DNA of 64,000 nt from Solen grandis (taxonomy: Eukaryota > Mollusca > Bivalvia > Adapedonta > Solenidae). The notes under the pieces were generated by a model. That model made no database searches, had not been told where the DNA came from, and was given only the letters and a program-made list of their open reading frames with translations. Of this stretch, positions 12,560 through 24,638 are shown piece by piece (the stretch's first letter is position 1; every line of letters begins with the position of its first letter). The stretch spans positions 61,228,387 to 61,292,386 of the forward strand of contig CM037782.1 in NCBI GenBank assembly GCA_021229015.1, written 5' to 3'. Position numbers and translations under genes: made by a program.

Positions 12560-12787
12560 ATTCACGTTTTGATAAATATGCAAACAGCAGATCAAGACAG
12601 CTATTTTCAGGAGCTGTCTAATCAGGGTCTACTCTGTTTGCCTACACAATATTGTAGCTCAGATTCTATACAGTCTGCATGGCAAAGTAAAATTCATTGC
12701 TCCTCTATTTTACCATTTGAAATTCAGTAAATACATAAGCATTAAGTCATAAATTTGTACACAAATATCCATGAGGTAATGAGTTAA
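12560..12787 (-). mobile_element. TTAA MITE family 2 copy
   Basis: Core GAGCTGTCTAATCAGGGTC, CACAATATTGTAGCTCAGAT and the end CATGAGGTAATGAGTTAA. Left end eroded. Confidence 0.75.
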
Positions 12788-13724
12788 CCTATAACGAGCC
12801 TGATCAACTTGCAGTTCATGTATTTCCCAGGGTAATGGTGACTTGTTTCTGGGTATAGATAATATTGTTGCAACATTAATTATGCAGGGAATTTTTTCAC
12901 TGTTTTGGAAGGATGAGCCATACCTTTCAGTTTGGGGATGCAGCCTTTTCACCCAAGCTATTCACTACCAGGGCAATAATTCTGGGAAAAGATTGTAGAG
13001 GTGTGTCTTTAATGCGCCCGTCTGATTGGCTGCCACAACTTTTATGCAGATGAGGCACTCCAATTTCATTGGCTAATATTGTCAGTGTAGTACAAAGATG
13101 CATTGGACTTGAATAAGGCCTGTGGTTACCAAAGATTCTGATTATGAGTGAAATTGGAAAAATACTCTTGACAAGGTTTGCGAAATATCTTGGAAACAAA
13201 ATAGTTTCTATATATAAGCTGTTTGTATGGATTATATTCTCCAACTTTGTCAAATACGTAATTTTCTTAAGCTACATTTTGTGAATTTTACATTCAAATT
13301 AGGAAAGACCTATACCTTTTAATATTGGAAATATTGTGAAATACCTGCTATAAAAAACAGAATGGGAAACCCGTTATTGTTTATGTGCAGTTCTTCATCC
13401 TTTTTCTGACAATTTTTTTGGAAAAAAAAAGCAAGAAGGATAGAGATGAGAGAAATCATGAGTTGTGTTATATTTTTTATCCATAATTTATCATGTCTCA
13501 AGTATGCAATATGAGTGGTTTTAACAGGTGTTGGACTGATGCAAAGAAAGTACCATATTTATTTATTAAAATCCCCTTAGTCATAACACTTTCCTGAACC
13601 CTTTACTGCATGAAAGCAGTTTGATAGCAGACCAAGCTCAGATAGGACTTTCAAACTTGACCATTTACTATCGTGTTATGTATACTTAAGTTTGATTTTT
13701 ATGATATACAAGTTTCACCCTGTG

Positions 13725-14093
13725 ACATGTAGGTTGTGGGTTTGATCCCTGGCAGTCAGATACCAGATACTGGTTCTGATATATCTCACATCAGCTTTGA
13801 TTGGTGTTTAGCGCATCTGAGGGTGGTTCAAAGACCGGTTGATCTGTAAAATCTGTCACTATGGCCTGTAAGAATTAGTGTAGGGCGAATGACAAATCAA
13901 ACATTTCTTTGTAATCTTCTTTATTTTACTATGGCATATTTTGGAAAGGGCAAGACAGTTCAAGTGATAATTTTAGGAATTTTATACCTCTGTGGGTGTG
14001 GTAATGCCACTTATGAATATCTTGAATATATATGATAGTTAGTCCTCGTATTGACTAAAGTCTCCAAATAACTGAAATACTGAAGGTGGGATG
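13725..14093 (+). mobile_element. diverged AAAC-tailed SINE, interrupted at its 3' end by a MITE
   Basis: A tRNA-like B box (GGGTTTGATCCC, 13737) and a GTTTAGCGCATCTGAGGG segment are followed by a diverged stretch and then the recognisable end TCTCCAAATAACTGAAATAC, GGTGGGATG. The final TTAA is split by the MITE at 14094-14335, and ACTCAAGCAAG continues after it like the SINE tail. The middle is poorly conserved, so the left boundary is uncertain. Confidence 0.55.
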
Positions 14094-14335
14094 TTAACCC
14101 TTTCCCTCATAGAGGACACCATGAAAAGACCTATGCGAACAGCATAAAACCAGATCTGCCTGTGAGTAACTCGCAGGCTGATCAGGTTTTATGCTGTTCG
14201 TTGCTCCTCAGTGGTCTGGAAATGAGGACTTTATAATTAAATTTGGTAAGGTTTAACTGAGGCTTTCTGCAGATCGGGCTTTATGTGGTACCTATTGAGT
14301 GCGTCAAAATGAGTCTATATGAGGGAAAGGGTTAA
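14094..14335 (+). mobile_element. TTAA MITE family 1 inserted in a SINE tail
   Basis: Complete copy with TTAA at both ends. Left neighbour GGTGGGATG and right neighbour ACTCAAGCAAG rejoin across a single TTAA to give the normal end of the AAAC-tailed SINE (compare 11530-11550). Confidence 0.93.
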
Positions 14336-14746
14336 ACTCAAGCAAGGAAATAGGTTTTGCTATAGATGATGGGTGACTTTTGTTATAGAAAATATCGCAT
14401 GTAGTATAAATGCTGCTGTTTGTGAAAAAGATTTCTGTTTTGAGACCAGATTCAGCATTTCTTTTCCTTAATTGTTTTGTTCCATTATTATCCAATCGAA
14501 AGAAAATAAATTAAAAATGTTTAAAATTAAAACATCATTCATTGCTATAGGGTCATTTGAGGCAATATTTTTAGTTAGCCAATACTCCCAAATAGATCAC
14601 TTGTTACCTGGCCATTTATTTTCCACATAATATTTACAAATTGATAACATTTATTAAAATAAAATCAATTTTCAGTCACTTATATTTTCTTATATTTTTA
14701 ATGAACAGCTTTAAATTAAAGAACTTGTTCTTCTTTCTGTTTTCAG

Positions 14747-14808
14747 ATAAGATGGGAAAAAAATATAACGTTAGGAGAGCCGCCCGGGTTCCTGCACTCC
14801 TGGTGGTG
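14747..14808 (+). CDS. SSBP3: SSBP exon: second part of N-terminal LUFS domain
   Basis: SSBP proteins bind LDB1/Chip and stabilise LIM-homeodomain/LMO and Wnt-enhanceosome complexes in the nucleus; the N-terminal LUFS domain mediates this. Seen: TTTTCAG acceptor, 20 codons plus two bases, GTAAGT donor. Translation begins [15 protein letters not shown] and ends HSWW plus TG of a split Cys codon. Known: this is a near-invariant stretch of animal SSBP, directly after the LisH-containing part that ends FLSE. The previous junction is phase 0 and the next is phase 2, completed by the T opening the exon at 20053. Exons for the first ~45 residues (initiator Met, LisH helix) were not found in 5001-14746 and are probably off this contig. 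Confidence 0.95.
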
Positions 14809-16014
14809 GTAAGTATATGGCGATGTTGTCAAGCGGGCTTGAGCCCTGCACCTGTTTTCAGTTCTTGTTGTTTTCAATTAGACTGTTGGTATTTACAAGT
14901 GTATTCTAATTGACATATGGGCTATTCATTGGACCTTTTTTGTGTTTATAAATATGTTCAAATTGGCTTACAGGCTATTATAAAAAGTAGTCAATGTTTA
15001 ACATGATTTGCACAAAAGAATTTTTTTTAGATACTTTAAGAAAATTACTTAAGTCATGAATAGGAAAGGTGGGGTTTAAATTTTTCTCTGCTGAAAGCTG
15101 GATAGGTGCATTGTTATTGACACAATGCAAAGCTAGGGCAGACTGATGAGGTATATTTTGATGATGGTTGTGGGTTGGTTGGTCCATTAGGCAGATAGTT
15201 GGTTGGTTGTTTTGATGGCAATAAGGCATTCTTCAGTTTCACACTCATTGTACAGTTGAGTCTTACTTCTTATGTATATTACAAATGGTTGCCAATGAGC
15301 AGGTTTAAATAGGACAGTAAATCCAGAGTTATGCACCCTTGAACTTAAGCATTCTCCATATCCGTATATTCCCACTAAGCATTTACCATGTCCGTATTCC
15401 CAATAATTTTTTAAAGTGGTAAAATTTGTGCTTGAATTTTTGAACTCTCTCTGTAAGTAATTTGTAATAAAAACTCTTTATTCTAGGTGTACTGACAACC
15501 AACTATGGGGTAAAACATCCCCATAGGAATTAATTCTCTTAACATTTCAGTGTTACCAGGATTTCATTCCTATTCACCAGGGTTCGACATTAACTTTTTT
15601 GAGAGCTGGACCAGTGGTCCAGTAACTTGGAAACCTACTAGACCTGACCTTAACTAGACCGAAGTGTAAAACACATTCATGTCATACTTAGATCAATATA
15701 CTTACTTCGGAATACATAACGGTGTTTTTTTTTTTTTTTATTAGAAAAATGATTTTTTCAAAAAAACCCTCTGTTGTTTAATGATTTTAAAGCAAATGAT
15801 CTGTTTTGTCATCTATTCATACAGTTTCTTTGATTCCTCTTTACCTTTTCGTTCATTACTGACATTGTCTTTTTTGTCGGATGAAAAGATTATTTGACAT
15901 TTTCGTATCGGCTGCACATTGCGGTAAAAACAAATCGTAAAAAGGTCAATTGTCATTATACATGGGATCCCAGCATAATAAAAAGATTAGCGTTCATGCA
16001 TAAACATGCATATC

Positions 16015-16348
16015 CAGGGGTTTTCTTAAGTGGACGCCTGCTTGCTCGTGCCGGGTTAAAATCACCATGGGCAAGTGATTTTTCCAAGGAGATAGCCCAT
16101 CGGGCATGTTTATTTTCATAAATGAAATCTTTTGTTTTATTTTTATATTTTATTTTCTACATGATATAGTGGGTGAGTTGCTTGCAAATTGTGTTTGATA
16201 CATGTTAACTAAAATTCGTCTTAATGCTACACATATTTAGTTTTAAACAGTAACAAACACTAATTAACTTTAAGATCGGACAAGCTGTTTTCACTGGGGG
16301 CAAGTAGCCCCCTGGGCAAGTGAAAATCAATCCTTAAGGAAACCCCTG
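16015..16348. mobile_element. hAT-like MITE
   Basis: Ends CAGGGGTTTTCTTAAG and CTTAAGGAAACCCCTG are inverted repeats with one mismatch. CATATC sits on both sides (16009-16014, 16349-16354); TGCATATC is also repeated if the terminal TG is counted in the duplication. A CAGGG start and ~8-bp duplication are typical of hAT elements. The interior repeats GGGCAAGTGA-like segments and has no transposase. Confidence 0.75.
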
Positions 16349-16568
16349 CATATCTAGCATTTTTAAATTAAACTTTATTCATTATAATATGAAGATTTCG
16401 TAAGCATTATAAAATGAAAAGTTAGATGAAGAAATTAGCATTCTTAGCTTAGTATTACGACATTGAACTTGGCAAGTGGGTGGGGGGGAAAAAAGCCTCA
16501 TTCTGAAAACACAAACCAATGAGTGAACGCGTGTCAAGGTTGTTACTGAAAATGCCGCTAAATATAGC

Positions 16569-16757
16569 ACACTCATAGAGGAAACCTTGAAAAGACCTAT
16601 GCGAACAGGTTTTATGCTGTTCGCTGCTCTTCAGTGGTCTGGAAATGAGGACTTTATAATTAAATTTGGTAAGGTTTAACTGTGGTTTTCTGCAGATCAG
16701 GCTTTATGTGGTACCTATTGAGGGCGTCAAAATGAGTATATATGAGGGAAAGGGTTA
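16569..16757 (+). mobile_element. TTAA MITE family 1, internal deletion of half the palindrome
   Basis: GCGAACA is joined directly to GGTTTTATGCTGTTCGC, so the first arm and the loop are gone. The left terminus is eroded; the right end GGGAAAGGGTTAA is intact. Confidence 0.85.
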
Positions 16758-17847
16758 ATGAAACTAATGGATTTAGTTTGAGACTGAGTTGGAAAATCAT
16801 TCTAATGTACTGTTTAAGTGTGTGGGTGGGGTGGAAAATGGTCCTGATCTGATATCCTGTATCTCTCAGATTTTTCATGTCAAGAAGCCCTCCATTTTAA
16901 TTTTGGGCTCCTCTGTGTGTCTAGCGTTTCCTTAGGTTAGTTTGAAGACGTTTGACAAATATTGTTGAGATGGCGGAAAATTTCCAGGTATAGATATAAT
17001 AGGAATATAACAGACGTTAATTAGTATAATGGTTTGTCTATATTTGTAAACATAGGACTATTTATATCTTCAGAAGTATAGTTAATCAATATATACCTGG
17101 TGGCCCCATGCTGCTGAAAATAAAAATGGTACTTTAAGATGTAGTTTTCATACTCAAACTCTGTTACGATAGTGATTTGTGTCTTTATTTTTAAATTTGA
17201 GCCCGAGATCGTACTAAGGTATTTTCGAGAATTCTCTATCTGAACAGTACTAGTATTAGAGATGCATTTAAAGCACAGAAACTGTCATGATTTGTGGTAT
17301 CACAGGTGCCTGTAATCGTTGAATATGTTTGTGTTATTTATGTGAACCTGGTATAGAAATAATGATGGAAATATGACCAGAGGAAGGTATGCAGTTAAAG
17401 AAATGAGACCTTCCCTGTCCTTGTTTTCAGATAGACTGTTGCTATGACAACTCAAGTGGTGTAAATATAAATCACTAGCTTTATTCTGCATGTATTTGAT
17501 CCCCCTTTGTCTTTATCCAAGTATTTGTTAAATAAATATATTTTAAGGTGTCAGGGCTAGGCAGCTTCTCTAAAAAATATCTTACCTGAAAAAAAATCAG
17601 GATTGAAAATTTTCAGATTAATTTTACCTAAAAATGTCTTAAAATTGATGAAAAACAAAACAAAAAAAAACACTTTTTTTTTTCAGTAGATAAATTTTCT
17701 TTCATTACACTGTAACTTTAGACAATATAATTTTGAACGGAGGCATATTTTGAAATAGATATTTTCAAGACAAGTTTCCATGAAAACTTGAGGACTATAT
17801 CTGGTCTTAGCATTATTCTTTTACAATTTAAGCCCGTGTTAGAAGTT

Positions 17848-18086
17848 TAGCCTTTACCTTATATAGATGTGTTCTGATGCCATGGCAAACAGGGCAAACC
17901 CAGATCAGACAGCTCCTTCTAGAAACTATCTGATTAGTTTCTCCTCAGTTTGCTTATACACTAAAGTAGCCCAGATTCTACGCAGTCTGCAGACAGAAAA
18001 ATCCATTGATTTATATACCATTCAAAGTTCAGTAAATTAGTATTCATAAAGTCATAAATTTGTACATGAATATTCATGAGTTAAAG
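17848..18086 (-). mobile_element. TTAA MITE family 2 copy
   Basis: CCTTTACCTTATATAGATG, core CCCAGATCAGACAGCTCC, end ACATGAATATTCATGAG. It lies 70 bases before the family 1 copy at 18155. Confidence 0.8.
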
Positions 18087-18154
18087 AAGATGACACACAA
18101 TTTGTCTTACATGGTATCTGTATTACATAACTGACTAGTGCGAATAATGCTGGG

Positions 18155-18395
18155 TTAACCCTTTCCCTCATATAGACACATTTTGACGCCCTCAGTAGGT
18201 ATCACATAAAGCCTGATCTGCAGAAAACCACAGTTAAACCTTACCAATTTAATTACAAAGTCCTCATTTCCAGACCACTGAGGAGCAGCGAACAGCATAA
18301 AACCTGATCAGCCTGCAAGTTACTTGCAGGCAGATCTGGTTTTATGCTGTTCGCATAGATCTTTTCATGGTGTCCTCTATGAGGGAAATGGTTAA
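18155..18395 (-). mobile_element. TTAA MITE family 1, full copy
   Basis: TTAA at both ends, CCCTTTCCCTCATATAG terminus, palindrome CTGCAAGTTACTTGCAG keeping paired substitutions on both arms. Confidence 0.92.
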
Positions 18396-18960
18396 TTAAT
18401 TAAGCTTAAACAATGACAAAACTTAAGTGGTCAAGCTCATGGCTGTCAGGACACTGGCGAAGCTTTGATGCCTGACCGGCACATCTCAAGTGGTTTCTCA
18501 TCATATCTGAAGTGGGGAAACAATAACCAAAGGATATCATCAAAGCATATTGTCACAGACAGTATTTCAGCCATTGATTCTTTATATGTAATTATGATTT
18601 GCCGGCATCCAAGAGAGACGAAAGCCTTAAGGGCATATCGGAGTCCAGAATGTCCATTGTTCTCTCTCTGAAAAAATTATTTTCAGAGCAAAAGAAAATA
18701 TTATTCAGCTTCCGATTTTATTTTTCCTTGACAATGATGTTGTGGCAATGAGGGTCATCAATTTTTATACATTTTTTTTTATTAACTTGAATTTGAATGA
18801 AAATGCAGAAAAAAAAATGCAGAAAAGTGTTATTGTCATAACAGAATAGACTGGACCAGTTCTAGTGGTCAGTTGGTCAATGTGTCCTTCCTGTAACCTA
18901 GAAAAAGTTCATGGTCATGGGTTCTCTCTTGCTTGATGACTTTCCAGATTCCAGAGAGTT

Positions 18961-19382
18961 TAAAGTACTGGTATATCTCCCATACTTAATTGAAGTACTG
19001 ATATATCTCCCATACTTAATTAAAGTACTAGTATATCTCCCATACTTAATTGAAGTACTGATATATCTCCCATACATAATTAAAGTACTAGTATATCTCC
19101 AATACTTAATTGAAGTACTGGTATATCTCCCATACTTAATTGAAGTACTGGTATATCTCCCATACTTAATTGAAGTACTGATATATCTCCCATACTTAAT
19201 TGAAGTACTGATATATCTCCCATACTTAATTGAAGTACTGATATATCTCCCATACTTAATTGAAGTACTGGTATATCTCCCATACTTAATTGAAGTACTG
19301 GTATATCTCCCATACTTAATTAAAGTACTAGTATATCTCCCATACTTAATTAAAGTACTAGTATATCTCCCATACTTAATTG
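18961..19382 (+). repeat. 30-bp minisatellite, 14 units
   Basis: Fourteen units of AAGTACTGGTATATCTCCCA TACTTAATTG with two main variants (TTGAAGTACTG, TTAAAGTACTA). Because 30 is a multiple of three and the unit lacks stops in several frames, long repetitive open frames appear on both strands; they are not genes. Confidence 0.95.
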
Positions 19383-19542
19383 GCCATCGGCATATTGTAT
19401 AAGGCAGTTCCAGAGCTGGTTTGTCAGGTTGATAGGCACTAGTAATTTAGGGGTCATGGCATCAGGCCACGTGTCGATGAAGTGATATGACAGTGAGACG
19501 GTCCTATATCTCTTGCACCTCACACAATGTCCCCAAATAACC

Positions 19543-19735
19543 CATAACCTTATACAGACTCATTGACACATTGGCAAACGTAGCCGACTCAGCTCAGTCT
19601 TCTGTTTGCTCACACAATAATGTTGTCTGCACGGCAAAGCAAAATCGTTTGTTTCATACATCATTTAAAGTTCAGTGAATTAGTATTTATCAGGTCATAA
19701 ATTCATACATGAATATTCATGAGGTAAAGGGTTAA
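19543..19735 (-). mobile_element. TTAA MITE family 2, shortened copy
   Basis: CATAACCTTATACAGACTC, TCACACAATAATGTTGTCTG, end CATGAGGTAAAGGGTTAA. Confidence 0.75.
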
Positions 19736-20052
19736 ACAAGCAGGAGCTGATATATGTGGCATTAATTCAAAATGAACCAATTGAATTTACCTTCATAAAT
19801 GATAAGTGAAATACATACCATTAGCTGTATCATAATAAATTTATTGTACATTATTTGGAGGATCATGCCTTTATTATAGGAATCACTGCACTGAACGCTG
19901 TTGTTACTTCTTAACGCAATACAATTTGCCTATGCACCTTCTAAGAACAGGATTAACTTTTATTTCTATGCTAAAAGATGTCTTTCGCAATAAAATTTGT
20001 AAGCGTACCTTGTAATAACGGGACTGACGTTTATTTCTTCTTTTTTTTTCAG

Positions 20053-20137
20053 TGTATTTTGGGATTTATATTGTGCAGCTCCTGAACGAAGAGATACATG
20101 TGATCACTCAAGTGAGGCAAAGGCATTTCATGATTAT
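20053..20137 (+). CDS. SSBP3: SSBP exon: conserved end of LUFS domain
   Basis: Seen: poly-pyrimidine tract and CAG acceptor at 20052, one base finishing the split Cys codon, then 28 codons reading [16 protein letters not shown] ... [10 protein letters not shown], then GTAAGT. Known: the [27 protein letters not shown] block is diagnostic for SSBP2/3/4 and Ssdp and closes the LDB1-binding domain. It joins 14747-14808 in phase 2 and exits in phase 0, matching the small exon at 31723 and also the exon at 45002, so either can follow it. No frameshift or stop is present. This is the strongest single coding call in the window. Confidence 0.97.
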
Positions 20138-20683
20138 GTAAGTACCTTGTTGTGTGGTGAAGCCAGAGTTTTCTCCAATGGCAGAAATTCATTATTTTAA
20201 AACAAGTGGAAGTTTTTTTCTGCGTTTTAAAAACTAATTCAAAGAATATAAACAGATATATGGGTAAATCGACAAAAAAATGGAATATTTTGAATCAGCT
20301 TCGGAAAAAGGTGAAAAATAATTCAAATGAAATTGATATGATAATGGTATTATTATTAAAGAGTTTATAATTATAAGAATATATTATATATATCTTCAAA
20401 ATAATTAATTGTTTTGAAATCATTACTAAAGCATTTGAAATTATATAGGAAAACATTAATGATGCATTATTTTTGTTCTAAATGTAAAATTTGAAATCAA
20501 ATGGTGAAGTCATAGTTATGGAGAAAACCTGGGTTTATAAGCTTGTCACCAAGAGACAGGGTAATTGACTTCTCGAGGGACGATGATTTTGTGAGAAACT
20601 CAACCTCTTTAGACAAGGGGTCTCCAGGGAGAAAGACTTTACCTTAAAAGTCCGGGGATTTTGACCTTGGACAACAAGGTATT

Positions 20684-20925
20684 TTAACTCTTTCCCTCAT
20701 AGAGGACACCATGAAAAGACCTATGCGAACAGCATAAAACCAGATCAGCCTGCGCGTAACTCGCAGGCTGATTAGGTTTTATGCTGTTCGCTGCTCCTCA
20801 GTGGTCTGGAAATGAGGATTTTGTAATTAAATTTGGTAAGGTTTAACTGTGGTTTTCTGCAGATTAGGCTTTATGTGGTACCTACTGAGTGCGTCAAAAT
20901 GAGTCTATATGAGGGAAAGGGTTAA
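20684..20925 (+). mobile_element. TTAA MITE family 1, full copy
   Basis: TTAA both sides; first terminus reads CTCTTTCCC. It lies 0.55 kb after the SSBP exon at 20137. Confidence 0.92.
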
Positions 20926-21324
20926 GATGGATGAATGGAGTGCTGTAACTGTATGAAATTTAATGAGGGGGATTGGCTGATGTATGGTTATTATTGATAT
21001 TATTAACACAAAGTATTTATTAGTGTAGTTTTCTAACATCAGTGTATGGTATGGGACTTACATGTTGTTGTGCTTTTATTGTATTATGGTGTTACATAGA
21101 TATGGCCATATTTGGAAAATAAAGGGTTGGAGAAGTCACAGGAATGGAATTTCCGGTAAGTATTTTTGTATTGGAAATTTGTATGGTGAGTAATGCTGTT
21201 CAAAGTGATGAGGATGGATTATTTTGTTTCTGGTTGAAGGTGTTCGTTAGTTTGTTGTAATTTGGAATGGTTTAGATTTGATTGACGGTGAAAGCAACTG
21301 TATATTTGTGGAGTTTCAATGGAG

Positions 21325-21455
21325 CCTTGCAGACAAAATTGCCAATTTTGACCCTCAAATTGTGTAAAGAGCCCCATTTTCAAAATTTGACTTTTTATCT
21401 GTATATTGAGGGGTCACCCCCCCCCCCCGAAAATATTGAGGGAAAACCCTGGCCA
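21325..21455. repeat. dispersed repeat, copy 2
   Basis: CAAAATTGCCAATTTTGACC, TTTCAAAATTTG and GAAAATATTGAGGGAAAACC; a C10 run lies inside. Confidence 0.55.
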
Positions 21456-23447
21456 ATTGAAAGTTAATTTTTAGAAACTATCACTGAGAAATTTTCAGGG
21501 AAAAGGTCATTTCTTCTGAGTTGGGTTAAAATCTTTTAAACTTTCCGATGTTACATATTGCATGATTCTCAACGATTGTCAAAGTAAATCAAAAAGTAAT
21601 TCTGGGAATAAGGGGTCTCGATTGTTCATTGGTTGGTTTTGTACATCTGTTTGATAAAGGCTCCTCCGAATTGTCCTTCAGTATTCTGTGGAGTGTGAAG
21701 ACAGTTTGAGCAGCTTCAAACTTGATTGAATTCCAGATTTTAATTGAGTTTTTATAGCAAAATGACAGCCACTGCAGACTAGATCCACATGGCTCTCCTC
21801 TCGATGTTTGTCAGATTTCGCTGTAAATGAGATGGGACGAGATTTTCGCAAGATAGTTTGACTGTTAATCCCACATCACATTAAGCATACTCTGTATGTC
21901 TCTGTATATTAAACCAGATCAAACTGAAAGTTACTCCTAAGCTTGACCTATCTTGTAATTTCAATTTCTTCATACAAAAGTATCAGAGTTTGTGAAGAAT
22001 ATGGAAATGAAATTAAATTATTCATTCAAAGATGTTTTTAATATTCTATTTTAAAATCATGGTGAGCTACTAGGATGGGCTGGCATCCAGGCATCTGCCA
22101 TCAACAATTTCTTTTAAATAACTGCTTATTGGATTTTGACCAAACTTCACTGTGGCCCTCTGTCAAAATTGTTCAGATCTTTTGATGGTTGAAAAAGTAT
22201 GTCACAGGACATAAAAATTAAATTTAAAAAATTGCAAACTTTGTAAATCTTCTGCAAATCTGCAGGGCTTAGAGCTTAGATATTTAAAATTCCTTTATTT
22301 TGTTAATATTTCTTTCTCAAACCTGTCTGCTATTTAATTAGATGAAAGGAACAAATATCCTCATGATAGATGATTTTAAGTAAAAAAAAAAAAATCGACA
22401 GTAGTAAAAGTTAAGAAATACTCCCTAGCAAAATCAGCAGATTTTTCACTTAATATGTAAAACATTAAATAAACTTTTATAAAATTTATAAAATATGGTT
22501 CCTGAACAGTATTTGAGGTACCAACAGGCTACTAGTCCACCTGCAATTCTAATGCTAAGTAATACATAAATTTTTTCACTAAGAATACCTGAATGTTTTA
22601 TTTCTTACCAAATAGTGTAAGTTTTTACAACTTCATTTTGTTGTCGTAGTCATGCACTTATAACATTTTGATACAAAAATGTTGAATTTAGGTTTTACTA
22701 TATTGAATAATGGCTCACACAGGTCTTGGAAAACCCTTGAATTTGGTGTGTCTTGAAAAGCCCTTGAAAGTCACATTTTGCCATATAAAAACTTAAACTT
22801 AAGAAAAACTTAAAAATTATCTGAAAGGTCTTGAAATGACAATATGGATCATAAAAAGTGTTATCAAGTTGTTCAAAAATTGAGGTTCATCCCTTTCATG
22901 CCTTAAATTTAGAACATAAGATTTGGCATAAGATGCAAGTCCTTAATTTTGAATTTTAAAGCCTTGAAAAACCCTTAAATTTTGCTTCAGAAAATTTCTA
23001 TGAATTTATGTATTACTCAGTGCTAAGAACTGTTGCTGGCATTTGAGCCAATGAGGTTTTCAGCTGTTGAAAAAAGTTTCCTTGGTCTCTTGATTGAAGG
23101 AATTGAAGTAGTCAAAGCGCATTGGGATTATTCAAGAGAAAGTTTGTATAGAACCTAGGGCTTTGCACCGATCAGAGGGCATCCAGTAGGCACAAGATCT
23201 TTGTAAGGGTATGGCTAACGATTTGGAAATAGCTGATGAACACGGTGTTTGTATAGAAAGGAATAGGCTGTCTTTCAAGACCAGCAGGGTTCATGTCTGT
23301 TTCTGATATGAAATTGACTGATAACTGTAAAGAAAAAAATTTATTCTATGTGTTTTGATTTTAGACAGCTTGCATTTATGGAATATAATCAAAGACATTT
23401 TAAGATGTGACTGTCTGCTGGATGTGTCTGACATTATGGGTCATATC

Positions 23448-23449
<2 letters not shown>

Positions 23450-23481
<32 letters not shown>

Positions 23482-23482
23482 G
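23450..23482 (+). repeat. (TC)n microsatellite
   Basis: About fifteen TC dinucleotides. Confidence 0.9.
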
Positions 23483-24060
23483 TTATCTTTTTCTGTCTTA
23501 TTTTTAAGCCTCTTTATGGATATATTTATATTTTTTTTCTACTTTTCATTTGAATGACTGAACCTCAATTTTGGTAGATGTACAACAGATTATATTATTT
23601 AAAAGCTTTTTTTTTTTTTTTTTGGACAATTTTTCAATATACCTGTTCAGATGATAAAGGGTTTTGAAGTTTAAATAAGTTGTCTATCCTCAGCTCAAAA
23701 CAAATGGTTGTATGGGATAGTATTATTTCAGTTGTTGCCATTATGTTGTGAACGAGAAGACGTTTTCTGTTCCCATGGCAACCAGATCAGTAAACTGTAA
23801 TTCATATTTGTTAGTATTATGTTGTCAGAAAAGAAAATGGAGAGCAAGGCTTGATGAGAAAAAAGTTCTAAAAATTATTCTGTCAGGTATAAGTTTAAAA
23901 AGCCTATAAATGGTAAGGAATATCTTGAGATGCAGTTTTAAGGATGAGAAATGTTGGTTCATGCAAGAATCATGGGTTTCACAATGTTTAGGATGAGCCT
24001 TATATATCATCCATATTGAAACCCAGAAGGCCTCATCAGCCTTCTTCTTATGTATGCTTA

Positions 24061-24245
24061 TGAGTTAATTAATATTCATCAGATCATAAATTTGCCCGTG
24101 AATATTCATGAGGTAAAGGGTTAACTTTTTAATCACAGCTACAATATTGTACAAGCAAACAGAGGAGACACTTAGACGGATCTGTCTGATCAGGGTCTGC
24201 TATGTTTGCCATAGTGTCAAAACACGTCTACATTAGATAAAGAGG
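24061..24245. mobile_element. two rearranged TTAA MITE family 2 fragments
   Basis: A reverse terminal piece ending CATGAGGTAAAGGGTTAA (24124) is followed by a forward internal piece with CTACAATATTGTACAAGCAA and CTGTCTGATCAGGGTCTG. Confidence 0.65.
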
Positions 24246-24396
24246 AAATTTATATTGGAAAAGTTGCCAGCTACTTTCAGATGGGTCATTTCCATTATGC
24301 ATTGATATGGGACGGGGATGTAATTTACTTGTTTCAGGCAAATGATGTTGAAATTTCATGGGTCTACATTTTTTTTAACTTTTAAAAAAGTATCTG

Positions 24397-24638
24397 TTAA
24401 CCCTTTCCCTCATAGTGGAAACCATGAAAAGACCTATGCGAACAACATAAAACCAGATCAGCCTGTGATTTACTTGCAGGCTGATCAGGTTTTATGCTGT
24501 TCGCTGTTCCTCAGTGGTCTGGAAATGAGGATTTTGTAATTAAATTTGGTAAGGTTTAACTGTGGTTTTCTGCAGATCAGGCTTTATGTGGTACCTATTG
24601 AGTGCATCAAAATGAGTCTATATGAGGGAAAGGGTTAA
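24397..24638 (+). mobile_element. TTAA MITE family 1, full copy
   Basis: TTAA both sides; CATAGTGGAAACCATG left end and palindrome present. Confidence 0.92.

Larger units (their letters stand above)
5001..14746. other. upstream SSBP intron or flank between listed repeats
   Basis: Outside the MITEs, SINE pieces and hairpin, AT-rich sequence without a recognisable exon. SSBP exons 1-2 (start Met, LisH) were looked for and not found. Confidence 0.5.
14809..20052. other. SSBP intron
   Basis: Bounded by GTAAGT and CAG. Holds the hAT-like MITE, family 1 and 2 copies and the 30-bp array. CCAGGGTTCGACATTAACTT at 15584 looks like the end of another dispersed repeat whose mate end was not found. Confidence 0.8.

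Noticed and set aside
19080..19313. CRISPR-like array of regular repeats
   Set aside because: Direct tandem repeats without spacers, in an intron-bearing eukaryotic genome.
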